A DNA stretch of 64,000 nucleotides from Opisthorchis felineus (taxonomy: Eukaryota > Platyhelminthes > Trematoda > Opisthorchiida > Opisthorchiidae): the NCBI GenBank assembly GCA_004794785.1, contig SJOL01009743.1, forward strand, positions 390,363 to 454,362, given 5' to 3'. Below are positions 1 to 10,815 of the stretch, in pieces. The first letter of the stretch is position 1. The number at the start of each line of letters is the position of its first letter. The notes under the pieces are model-generated. The model was not told where the DNA came from. It did not search any database and saw only the letters and a list, made by a program, of their open reading frames with translations. The translations under genes and the position numbers were made by a program.

Positions 1-249
1 TGCTTGAGGTTATTTGCAAACGTCTTTTTTTGGAATTAAAACCATCAAATGCTTGCTACTGTGAAAAGCATTAGTAGCTCAGTTTGCATGTATTGTTCTC
101 CCGCCAAGCTGGGTAGTTAGATTAAAAACGGTTTATCACCAATCGAGGAAACATCGTCGGTGGATCGATGTGCAGTGAAGGGGTGCAATATGGTTGGTGG
201 ATCACTGTTCATATTACTACCGTTATAGAAACACCATGGCCTCTTTCAC

Positions 250-432
250 TTGGGGGCTTCTGCAAAATCTTCTTCAACTCTGACTACAGTTATGCCGTCT
301 CCCCCTTGACATCTGTCGTCAGATGCCAAATCGGATTCGGTTTGTTTAACCGCCAGTCTAACTGTGCTATTGATGAGCACTTTTTTGCTGTCATTTGCTC
401 CCTGCCAGAGAGCTCCAGACAAACGCCGGTAA
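250..432 (-). CDS. Possible internal exon, function unknown
   Basis: An open frame of about 60 codons runs on the minus strand. It can be bounded by an acceptor-like CACCCAG upstream and a donor-like AA|GTGAAAG downstream, both visible in the sequence. The peptide has a balanced, protein-like composition (for example KKVLINSTVRLAVKQ, then an acidic stretch RVEEDFAEAP). No domain is recognised. An in-frame stop lies just upstream of another acceptor candidate (TTACAG), so the border at 432 is a guess. No partner exon was found between 1 and 249. The opposite strand is also open for 142 codons across this stretch, so the strand choice rests only on composition. It may be noncoding. Confidence 0.2.
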
Positions 433-984
433 CTGGGTGCTGGCAAGCTTCGCATTTACGACCTGTAACGAATAGGAGACGAAGTGGGCTGCTTCACCTA
501 ATAATGGCCAAACTTACACTTGACCTGATCGGTCCCGATGAAAATGTCAACAGTGGACTGGTATCAGTGTGTGTCGGCGCAGCCAAAAAGTGTTAAGAGC
601 AGGCGCACACTTTGGCTTGGAAGATTGAACACCCGCCAATGTCGCAAAAAAAGCACGCATTTTCGAATGAACCTTGTACTGACTAGAGATTCGGCTGAAT
701 TCCATCTGATGTCCCCGATTACGATATACTTCATCGACCTTATGGGTAGTATGGAAGCAAGCCTACTTTGATTATCTACCACCCCACACAACCCCACCAA
801 ACTGTGTCATTCTACACTTATTAGGTGGGTGGCAGTTAGTGCTACTGTGGGACACTCTGCAGTACATGTATAAGATGACCATATTGTCCTCCAAGTCACT
901 AAGGGTTCAGTATCTTCCACTTTCAATATTTGTCAGATTGCAATAAATGGTCGTGTTTTGCAGCTGAAGACGATCTGATTGATG

Positions 985-1182
985 GAGTTCAAAACGGCTT
1001 AGTGGTTAAGGCGCGAACTTACTGGCAGGAAGGTCCGTGCCTCGAACTCCGCGCAGGCATCTCGACTTCTCTTCTCTGGGTTTGGTTAGCCTCATTGCAA
1101 TCTTGGCCCGCATGCTTCTTTCAGGTGACATCGTGGCTAGGAACCGAAAGGACGTTACAGCTGAATGATTAATATTATTTTT
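985..1182 (+). mobile_element. tRNA-derived SINE, family A, copy 1
   Basis: The tRNA-like head has a box A-like GGCTTAGTGGTTAAGGCGC at about 995-1014 and a box B-like GCCTCGAACTCCGC at 1039-1052. A body of about 100 bases follows (GGTTTGGTTAGCCTCATTGC, then TTTCAGGTGACAT), and it ends in GTTACAGCTGAATGATT plus a short ATT-rich tail. The same order of blocks recurs at 46.5 and 48.3 kb, which is why it is called an interspersed repeat and not a tRNA gene. The element would be transcribed by RNA polymerase III and moved by a partner LINE; that is general knowledge of SINEs, not seen here. Confidence 0.6.
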
Positions 1183-1348
1183 GCTCGATAGAATGTATCA
1201 TGCCGTTATGGCTTAGTCCAGTCGGTCACAGGTAGTGAAGTGACATACAACCAGCAGTAACTTAAGACAAATTACTCTATCAAAACTGAGGTCGTTTAAC
1301 GGGTGCGAGATTACACCTAAGCCCCAAATTTATGTAAATATATGCAGT

Positions 1349-1380
1349 ATTATATATATTATATATTTAATATGTAATAA
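1349..1380. repeat. AT-rich simple sequence
   Basis: A run of TAT/ATAT units lies in otherwise unremarkable noncoding DNA. No gene is seen from 1183 to 2904; the short frames there look like chance. Confidence 0.6.
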
Positions 1381-2904
1381 CGTAAAATGAATGCACAATG
1401 TAAAAGTCAGAACACAGATAGACGGACATTAGTTTTTTTCGAGCGCTTCTGCTCAGTACAGATCGAGGGAATACAAAACTCAAAGTGAGTGATTCATGCG
1501 AATAAAGCGAGGATAAATTGGAGTCTCCGAATGAAAGTTTGAAAAATGTTTGCGTGACGATCGCTCCAAATGTTTCCGGTATCATCGCGGGTTTAGTGAT
1601 CAATAACGGTACAACAACTCAATTCATCAAACCAAAAGCAATTTCATTGACCCGTTTTGTTCATACAGATAACACGATTTATCTGTTTGGAATTCGCTTT
1701 ATTCTAAGTCCTTAAGAGATACGATTACGGCGTTAGCAAACACTGTACATACCAAAAATTCAGTCCGAACAAAGCGCATATCAATGTTCAAACTTCAACG
1801 TCGATAATTCTGAGGCGTGACCGTCGAATTCGGGCCTCACCGTGGGGCCAGAGTGCATCCAGAAAAACGACGGCTGAATCCAAAGGTCACTTCGGTTGTC
1901 TATGAGTTTGTAGGGTCACAAGTGTTAGGGACGGAGCAAACTGGCATGTTGAATGGTTCGGACACATGAGACCTAAAGTTACCTTTTCCATGTCATGTAG
2001 AGGGGACCGAAAAGCAGCAGAAAATCACGTATTTGTATGACCTCTTCCGCCATATTTTCTAAAGTATTAGATGACTCGCGTCTTCTCTGTGAAAGTGCGT
2101 TTCCAGCAAATTACACCGTCGTAATGTGTTTTCTTCCAAAGTACAGGAATTTTCGTAATACGCCAAAGACACGAATACTTACAATCAATTGAGTGACGAG
2201 GGCAAATTAAGACTCGGAATCGGGTGCTGCACTCAATGAAAAACAGGAAATGTCCGACTATCCATGAGTAGATTGAGTTACTACAGTGGGAGCAAGGAAT
2301 CTCATTCCAGCTAGCGTTACATTTTTGAGTAATTGTCAAAGAATTCTGTGTGCGTGCGCATTTATCAACCGACGACTCTCCACTCAATGAAATGAACGGA
2401 ATCAAAAATCATTAAGGTGGCAGGATCTCCTCCTTTCCAACTCGGACGAAATTAAGAAGTCTATCTGAACTTTTCATTTCGTCAGGCCTCATGTACTAAC
2501 TCATGTGCTCTCATACATATGCTTACAAATCACCGTTTTCATACAAATGCAGTCCGCTTTCGATGACTCCAACATCTAGTTATAATAGGTCGGGCCTAAC
2601 AATAACACGAATACTTTCCCCAATACTGGATGAGTCTTGCCTTCTTTGGGCCATTTATTTAACAGATTGGAACACATCTCCATTAAACTAACCCGTGTAC
2701 TTCAGTCATGCGTCAGCATTCTAAAGTAAAATTTCTGTTGTGTTAGCCTCCCGTTTGGTGATTCCACCTTGCTACAATTGCCAGTCCAAAGAAGGCCGCC
2801 GATCATTGCCTATCGCCTGTGTGTTCTTATTCACTTGACAACTATCATACCAGCATGTTTCGCCGTACGCTCGCTTATGTCAAACCCTGCTTTTTGTGCA
2901 TCCG

Positions 2905-3110
2905 AATATCATAAACGAGAGACTCACTTGAGTCTCCCGTGAAAACCAAATTGATTTGCAAATGAGTGTATTTGTCGAAATCAGTCTAATTTGGGTCCAA
3001 GTGGAACATAAGGTTGACGCAAACTAGAGGACTGCGCCTACCTGATGACCCCAACTAATTTGAAACCAGTCATAGGCTGTCGAAGAGCACCCAGCAACAC
3101 TGTGATTAGT
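2905..3110 (+). repeat. Fold-back repeat family C, copy 1
   Basis: This copy shares ordered blocks with the one at 17.3 kb: CATAAACGAGAGA, then TTGCAAATGAGTGTATTT, then AATTTGGGT and AAGT.GAACATAA, GTTGACG, AGGACTGCGCCTA, CTGATGA.CCCCAA and GGCTGTCGAAGA. A small perfect palindrome, GAGACTCA-CT-TGAGTCTC, sits at 2919-2936. No protein is encoded. It is best read as a short nonautonomous element of MITE or fold-back type; the family is not one I can name. Confidence 0.6.
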
Positions 3111-3194
3111 TTACTATATGAGAATATAGTGCGATATCTCGAATATCATACCAATGGAAACATCAGGTGGCCTTTGTGCAGCACATTTATATGA

Positions 3195-3290
3195 AGATTA
3201 TCATAGACGAGAGATTTAGCTGAATCTATTGTGGAAACCAAATTGATATGCAAATGAGCGTATTTGCCAAAATCGGCACCCGACCCAAAA
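3195..3290 (+). repeat. Fold-back repeat family C, partial copy 2
   Basis: A second, more diverged partial copy starts about 100 bases after copy 1 in the same orientation. It keeps ATCATAGACGAGAGATTT, GGAAACCAAATTGATATGCA and AAATGAGCGTATTTG. The downstream half seen in copy 1 is missing. The tandem placement could come from a nested insertion or a local duplication. Confidence 0.55.
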
Positions 3291-3299
3291 TACTTGTAA

Positions 3300-6200
3300 C
3301 TATCTCGTGATACTCTCAAAAGCCTGAATTTACCGGTAAGATGGTAGGCATTGTTGTTCTTGGTTGTAGGTCAGGCTGGTCTGTTCGGCGAGCTTAGCGA
3401 TTGTTTGTAAACGTTTCGCCACAAATCGTGGGGAACATCATCAGTACGAGGTTTGCTGGGTCCTACCAGATCTACCGCCTCTTTACACACCCAGTCTACC
3501 AATCTTTCGATACTTTGTGGTTGATTTTTACTGTGACAGCGATAGTTGCACTTGTGTTTCGTCAGCAGCTGTGTTAAATCTTTCAAGCCTGTCTACGTGC
3601 AGGTTCTCTCAAACTCACACGACCAATCTGGGTGCGGCTAAACACTGTGCCCCCAGACCTCACAGTTAAAGCTCCGCTGTCTAAATATCTCCAGTATAAT
3701 AGTTAGTAGGAATTCTCTTTGCTCTTCCATGATCGCTGTATATTTTTGGGGCATCTGACTGGTGAATGTGGTTCCTCTCTTGTGACCAGTCACAAACTCA
3801 ATCAGTCCGATTCCAACTTGGTTCGGGACAATTTTACAGATGCTACCGAAGTTGGAGTGTCGACCAGTTTTCTAGCTTGCATACAGTGAAATTTTCAGTT
3901 TTACCAGATTACTGGGCGTGCCAGAAAACTCCTAAGGTTTAGTTGCGCTGGCAATAAATAACGACATCACCGGACATTACTCAGCGCAATGGGTTCTGAG
4001 CCTCCGCTATAATAGAGATAAACACGGACTAAGCAACAAAGTCTATTTAGCTAGTGGCTGCAGCCGTTCTTGGTCCCTTAAGGGTACGACAAAGGATCGC
4101 TCAGTGGATTTAAAATATATGTTGCAGGAAAACAGCGTGCCTTGCATTGAGGGATAAAATGACACAAACAGGGCCTGAAAAAATGCCCTGTGTTTGTGAC
4201 TTTTAATGTCAGGCTTCCGAAAAACTGCAGAATTATGGTTGGATACCAACTGCTCCTTGAGGAAGAGATAACTATACCAAATTAATTATCGCAGGTTGCG
4301 TATATCAGGAATGAATGCCTCAATGAAACCGTTTCGAAGTGAAATTATTCCGGAGCTGTTCAGTCCGACTAATGTATGATTGAATTATTCCATTGACAGA
4401 CTCATTAGATACCAAACTAAACTTCTATCCCGTAATTTCGGTTAACTAACGCCACATTTTCCACTTTGGATCAATTTGTACTGTCGTCGATTAGGTTTTC
4501 CGCTCAACCATCAAAGAATGCTATCGACTTTGGCCGTGTGATCCAATTTGAGGACATCTTTAGAAAGCTGAAGAAGTTGTTTAAGATTAGATTGTGTCTT
4601 GCAATCAGATACAAGAAAACATAAAGCAGTGTAGATAAAGCTGTCCTGTCAAACTGTTCGGTGACGTAAACACAAGTGAAGAGATGTTTCCGTGTGTAAA
4701 CTTCCGCAGTGGATGAAGTTAACTTGTTCCTAGCTATTTTTCAACGAGCAGTAACTATGGCACTTGATGTGCACTCAAAGAATTCGAGAATTTCAAGGAT
4801 GTCCTTGTAATGTTAAATGACACAACAAGAATGCGGCACGCAATGAAACGGCTAATGAATTTGGTAGCAAGTGTTGGAAAACATTCTTGTGAAACCAAGG
4901 CGCGAAGAAGATATAATTCACTTAAACAGTTCAGTGGAATCCACCCCGTCGGTGCCTTTGAACAGTCCAACTTGAAAGTTTTCTGACTACTCATCGACAG
5001 AAATGCACTGCCCGTATTGAAAAAAACTATATGTTTTTCATATTGCTAGTAAGATGCTAAAGGTAAAAATACCGAGCTGGACTGCCATTCCAGGTTCGTC
5101 ACGATCTACTTAAGGAAACACTTTACCTTGGGGTATGTTTTTGCTAATTTTGTGGTAGAGTTTTTACAAAACGTGACTATTTGGTTATATCTTACAGCTG
5201 TTTATGTGCTAAAGCTTGTCAACAGGCAAAATGTTTTGGAAAGGCGAGCATTCGTGACTGTTTTGTATCCGAATAGGTATGGTAGAGGAGAGAATGTTGA
5301 TAAGATGGGATCAGAATAAACTGGACTACCAAATGAAGAAAGTGAGCTAACAGTATTCTCTTTGGCCACTTTCAACAGCCTGTAAGTATTAATTAAGAAT
5401 TCTCAAAACAATCATTGTACATTCCAGAGAGGTGTACATTTTGCTTCAGGAGAGGGCCAAAGTGCAAACGCAGGGAAGTGTTTCTAATTTCCAAGGTCCA
5501 AGTAGCTCTTGTTCTCTCACAATGATAAAAGAAGCTGTCCACCTTCTGGCATGAGCAGCAACACACGAAGTTATTTGATAACTGTTCTGTTGCTGCGTTT
5601 GTCAATTTTTCTGCCAAAGTTTAGTCCACAAATGAGATGACATCATAGGAACATCGTGGCCTCCAAACTATACTGCCTAGCCCCACTACACAGCAATGCG
5701 CTTAGAATAAGACTTAGACCACTTCTCTCTCATGAGGATAGCTGCGTAAGTGTCTCAACTGCCCGCTGTAAGTTCAGGCACAGTTAAGTTCCAAAGGCCA
5801 ACAAGAATCTGAGAAAGTGACATTTTTTAGGTTATGAAGCATTTGTCAGTTGTCATATGATAATAAATCACAAATTGTACACTGCGTTATCATCAAGAAA
5901 AGTTAATCTGTTTAGGTTGTGTAATTTTGTTTATCTCACAGTTGCGTGATTCGGTTCATATGCGTAGAAATTTAAAACCATCTCTCGCAACTTGTAATAT
6001 GTCTCCGCCAATCAATAATTTCAGTTCGGCAGGTCAGAAGACAATTCTACCACAATCCTGCAGTACTATCACTCACTTACGGTGTCACTGTGTGCAAAAA
6101 TTGATGTATAGGTGGCGACAAATTAATAAACGTACAAAGTGAAGCATTCAAGCGCAGCTCAATGGGCAATTTCTTATGTTCAAGTAAGGTGAACCAGTGC

Positions 6201-7960
6201 AGTAAGGTGAGATGCCTAGACTATCCCAGGGGCTTACAAGGGGACTTGTATTTCGGTGAAAAGGATATGAATCGCAACACGGATGCCTTCAAATCGGCGG
6301 TAGGTTGTTATCACGAAATTCGTGCGCACAAGATGTTTCGCCAATGAGAAAGAAGCGGCAATTTCCTTTTTTAAAGAAACCTCAAAATTAATTGGGCATA
6401 GAACTGTTTTGACAATAACATGGAAAACCTCAAATGTTTCTTTGCGACTATGCAGCACTACATTATACTGAGACATTGAGAGGGTTTTGACCTCATATTC
6501 AGCTCAGTAATTGCACCAAACCAGAGCCTAGTGGGATGATTTTTTGCAGTACTAAACAGATTAATTTTTGGGCACTTTAAAAATTATCCCGGTGCACCTA
6601 TAGAACACCGCGACGCCAAAAATTACTGTATACTGAACTGTATGGTATGGAATTATTTATCAGAGTTTAGAACAGTCACGAGGTGACTTAGCCATCTGGA
6701 GCTTTTTCTTTGAGCATGTAATTAGTTTAGCACCGGTGAAGAGTGACTTAATTTGGTAAAATAAACGGTAAATAAAATAGAAAGAAACTTGACAGCTATG
6801 TCCTGTGTTATTTTGTTTATTATGCAACCAGAGTGAAGGGGATGATGTATGTAATATGGTTACCATCAACTGTGCCAGCAGGTGTTTCGTTAACACACTG
6901 GGAGATTGCCTGCCTTGTGGGGTCCAAAATTATCTTTTCCAAGACACCGAATTGACTTGCGGACGTCTGCTAGCTACAGACGATCATCTCAGCAGTTATT
7001 ATCCTTCTTTGCCACCGGAATTCACGTGTTCTGAAGGGCGAAAAACCCAGCAAAGTCTTCTAGGGGTTTAGAAGCAAATTGATGTAATCTTCATACAGCA
7101 ATGGATGTGGGTCATGGTTCTTTCTAGCTTTTTGGTTAACCTCATCAGCACTCATGTGATAACATTTGTTTTGAAAGTAGCTATAGGTTTTTTTTCTCGC
7201 TAATTGGCCTTGGTACTTACTAGACGATCCGAAATGCTTGCACCTACCAGTCACTACGTGCTCTTAATGTATTACTCTAATGAGCCTAAAGTTACGGTGT
7301 TTGATTATAAATTGGCTCATCAAGTAAGCTGCAGAACTGGTTGATGATAATGTGGATTTCATGAGTTTATTCTGATGTTTTGTATACATGTGGTCTCAGG
7401 TTTCTGAAAGAAACTTTGGCTTCGATAGACCATGTTCTAGTGAGAGTCGCAGTTTCAAAGAAGGCTGATAAGATCTGCCAAATTTTATTCAGACAACTAA
7501 TAACTATAACCGAATTCGACCGGTTTTGGATCGGAAACAATCAAGCCTAGAGGTATGACAGATCAGTCTCTTTTTGTACAGTGCAGGTTGCTCCACGCTG
7601 ATATTTCCCCTGTTTGCTCTCCATCATTAACCATCAATAGCGAACGTTGTTGAACAGCATGTTAACGTAATTCTCAAACAATCCCTTGTAAATGACAACC
7701 GTTTCACGGTGGTGTTCGTTAGAATTATACGCAATTTTGTACTCATGATAACCGAACAAAATGACGCTGGAGCTGTTACGTCCACATTCATTTTTATAAA
7801 GCCAGTGATACAAAGGGGTTTACATGATTTTTGTTGCAGGTCCTAGCCGACATATCTGCACAACCGCTTACAAAATATGCCATATATCTGTGTCCTGATA
7901 TTTACAACCCGAATGCTAACATTGGTTCTCTTTTCCTGATCGTTGTAGATATAAATACAA
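3300..7960. other. No gene recognised
   Basis: Only short frames with chance-like composition are seen. Two stretches are slightly more protein-like: 5128-5319 (plus, rich in V, L and F) and about 5390-5545 (plus, including HSREVYILLQERAKVQTQGS). A good donor-like GCCT|GTAAGTATT lies at about 5380. No domain is recognised and neither is called as a gene. An imperfect hairpin is listed separately. Confidence 0.5.
4161..4200. repeat. Imperfect hairpin
   Basis: CACAAACA-GGGC on the left pairs with GCCC-TG-TGTTTGTG on the right around a loop of about 10 bases, with a two-base bulge. It is not followed by anything that assigns a role. Confidence 0.45.
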
Positions 7961-7963
7961 CCT

Positions 7964-7991
7964 TTTTTCCAACCGAATCAGGTTGGAAAAA
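7964..7991. repeat. Perfect 11-bp hairpin
   Basis: TTTTTCCAACC and GGTTGGAAAAA are exact reverse complements separated by the six bases GAATCA. The stem ends directly before an ATG, but the frame that follows (to about 8332) looks no better than chance. Confidence 0.7.
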
Positions 7992-10087
7992 TGCACGCCT
8001 ATTGTGCTAGCATGGGATATTTTTACACGAATGTATATAGGTTCACTTACAGTCGACTGTTGTACTCTGTGTTAACAATGTTGAGCCAATTCATTTTCCA
8101 TACAACTGTGTTTTCGTCATTGATACTATCATGCTCATATCCATTGGCTCACCCACTTGCTCATCTAAATATCCTTGAAATCACAGTTGAAATCACTAGT
8201 GCTTATACAGCTCGCGTAAACAGTGTTCGTTGCGCTTTTTCGGCCATTTGTAACGGTCGTTTTGTGGATGTTTTCTGTGCGGATGTTGTAGCACACTTAG
8301 AGGTTTTGTGTCATCTTACCGTACTTACATAGGGTCAGCTTGTTGTGGTTGCTTGTTTCAGTGGACGAGAAGCTGGTCTAAATGTGGTTTTCATTGGTGT
8401 GGAAACAATTTTCAGTCTATATACAGCATTGGTTGAATTTCCGATAGTTTGCTGTGATGAGAGCAAAGAATGCGCAAATTCGTATCATTCTGTGTAGCTT
8501 TTGTTCTTCTGTGCACATATTTCCCGCTATTTGCAGCTTATTCTGAACACTACGAAATGTCTCATACCAATCACATACCATCGAGAGGGTTTTCGTGACT
8601 TTCTGACAATTACTGATTTTCATTATATCAGGTTTTAAATTGTAACTATCTGACGTATTGTTTGACGGGTGTGTGGGCGGAATTACAAAACTTTGATTGT
8701 GAAAATAGTTCCGGCCGACAACCAAAATATGTGACTTAAGAAGCAACTGGCATAAATATATTGTAGCAAAACGACTAATTTCGGTTGCTTTCAAGCATCG
8801 AATAATTTGATGTCATTAGCTGACAGAGAACTACGTTTTCGCTACAAATTGTTCCGTTCATCCCAGAGTGTTGTAATTTTTTTTACCGAAAAATGTGGCG
8901 GCATTTAGTTTGCCAAACGTTGAACAGCTATCGTCAAACACAAGCACAAACCCAACCCGAATACACTAACCGTAGTAACAGCCAGTGATTTAACCTTCAA
9001 GGGTAAATCCATACTTTTGGTGTTTTTTACGAGCTAGGCATTGCGTCGAAAATTGTCAGGAATACTGCTTTATTTTAAGGTGACTGTCTAATTTAATAGA
9101 GTGTACCCGCTCCACAGATATCTCGCAATTTTGCTGCCTACGGACTAGGAGCACAAGCTTGGCTTGCGATGAGTGAGATGTAATTGCCATCCTAGCGCCG
9201 GATGTAGTGTGCAAGGATGAGATTTAAATCCATCGAAAATAACGTGACGGTGCAGTTTCGGGTCCTCAGCTACTCTTCCGTTTGGCTACGCCATTTCCCG
9301 GCACGGCGGAGCCAGTAAAGTACTGCATAGCTTGTTTCCGGTTTTTAGAGCAAATTTACTAAATGGATGAATGTTTGCTACTGCATTAATTACCTGGGCA
9401 AAGTTGTACTGAAGCGTCATCCTCTAGTTATTGAGTTAAATATTTTATAGAACCGGCGAATTCGCCTTTGCCGCCAGTGTTTAAAAACTTCTAGTACGCG
9501 GATGTATTAAAAGCAAAATATCCAATATTCCCAACCATACGCAATAGGGAGTAAGGAGCAGATTGTGGTTTTGAATATAAAAACGTGTGAACTTCACAAG
9601 GAAAACACACTTTAGTGCATAAAACTGGAATTGTTTCGCTTGGGAGCAGGCTAGTTAACAGATATTTGCCTTTTCGGTCACTCTGTACTCATGAGAACGG
9701 TGCCACTTGAATTCAGTGGATATTGATATCAACGGGACTTTGTCTCTGAAGTTATTAAGGTTTAAAGCAAAGTTCTTCAATTTGTTACAGTTGGGTTCGC
9801 AACTTACCCATATTCGAAACTGGGACGTTTGCAATAAGACAAGAACAGCATCAGCAGCACCAGAATCATTTTTGCCAGCATCGGAGTTTGTCAGTCGTAC
9901 ATGTAATATGTAATGCATGTACATGTAATATTCCTGCAGCGCATCAAATTCTCGGTAAAATACAGGCTAGACAAGAATGCGCCGATCACCATCCACCTAA
10001 CGATATGAAGGCCAGCGGAAACTTAAAAATGAATATCTTTTTTCTGGTGTCTACGGTGGTCTAACCTGTTTATACCTCTCTAGGTTC
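7992..10087. other. No gene recognised
   Basis: Open frames of 113 codons (plus, 7991-8332) and 125 codons (minus, 8417-8794) lie here. Both are AT-driven and neither shows a motif, a signal peptide or a convincing splice border. A local direct repeat, GTACATGTAATAT, occurs at 9897-9909 and 9919-9931. Confidence 0.5.
9897..9931. repeat. Short direct repeat with palindromic core
   Basis: GTACATGTAATAT occurs twice, nine bases apart. The first eight bases of each unit include the palindrome TACATGTA. Confidence 0.6.
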
Positions 10088-10115
10088 AGCAGCTATCACG
10101 TAGGTGTAGCTGCTG
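10088..10115. repeat. Perfect 9-bp inverted repeat
   Basis: CAGCAGCTA and TAGCTGCTG flank a loop of about ten bases. No gene is adjacent. Confidence 0.6.
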
Positions 10116-10567
10116 TGAGCCCTCCCAGAGTAAGGTGAGACCAAGGTTCTTGCTAAGCCATACCGTCTAGTGGTTTTGGAAGAAGATGGAACCAGATAAA
10201 AAACGGTTACTGTCCGTTATTGCGATGAATACAACTGCCTTTTGTGTGATTTATTGTCTACTGATTAGTTTTCTGTTGGCGGGAGATTCTGGACTGCCCT
10301 AATTCGGCCAAAGAGAACATTGTGGAAATCAGATAGGCTATGCAGGACGAACTCTAAAAAATTCCCAGTACTTACCGTTGTAGTTAAAAAGCATTGGATG
10401 AAATAGGAAAAATACCTTTGTTCAGAGGAAATTCAACCGACATGAGCGTATTTTGATGGCACTTACTGAGGCAATTTTATAATTTTTGGGTAGCATCAGG
10501 AGATTTTGCGATTTTCGCAGTGCAGATTTCATTCTTCAGATAAAGTAAACCCATGACCAAAGGTCAA

Positions 10568-10815
10568 TCAGCACAGTAAAGTTGTTTTATTCCTGCTGGA
10601 ACTCACCAGTGGTAAACATTTCATGGATCATTTGGAAGGTTCGAAACTTCGATCTCCCAGTTAGTAGTTGGGGGCTAAACCGGTCGGCAGCAGCAGCGTG
10701 AGTAGCTTGCAGTTAGTCAGGATATAACCTCTCTGGTTCTCCAGTCACGGATTCCACATCACCCAGTCACGTGTTGCCTGGCTCCTCTGGTGACGACTTC
10801 TCAGATGAAATGTTC
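10568..10815 (-). mobile_element. tRNA-derived SINE, family B, copy 1 (diverged)
   Basis: This copy shares the family B block order seen at 15.8, 52.1 and 57.0 kb: a CACAGTAAAGTTGTTTTATT-like block, ACTCACCAGTGG, then TTCGAAACTTCGATCTCCCA (the degraded box B region read in reverse), then CCAGTCACGGATTCCACATC and TGACGACTTCTCAGATG. The tRNA-like promoter reads on the minus strand. The copy is strongly diverged and its ends are approximate. Confidence 0.4.

Noticed and set aside
168..596. 142-codon plus frame
   Set aside because: Cys/Trp-rich, chance-like composition; the opposite strand reads better over 250-432.
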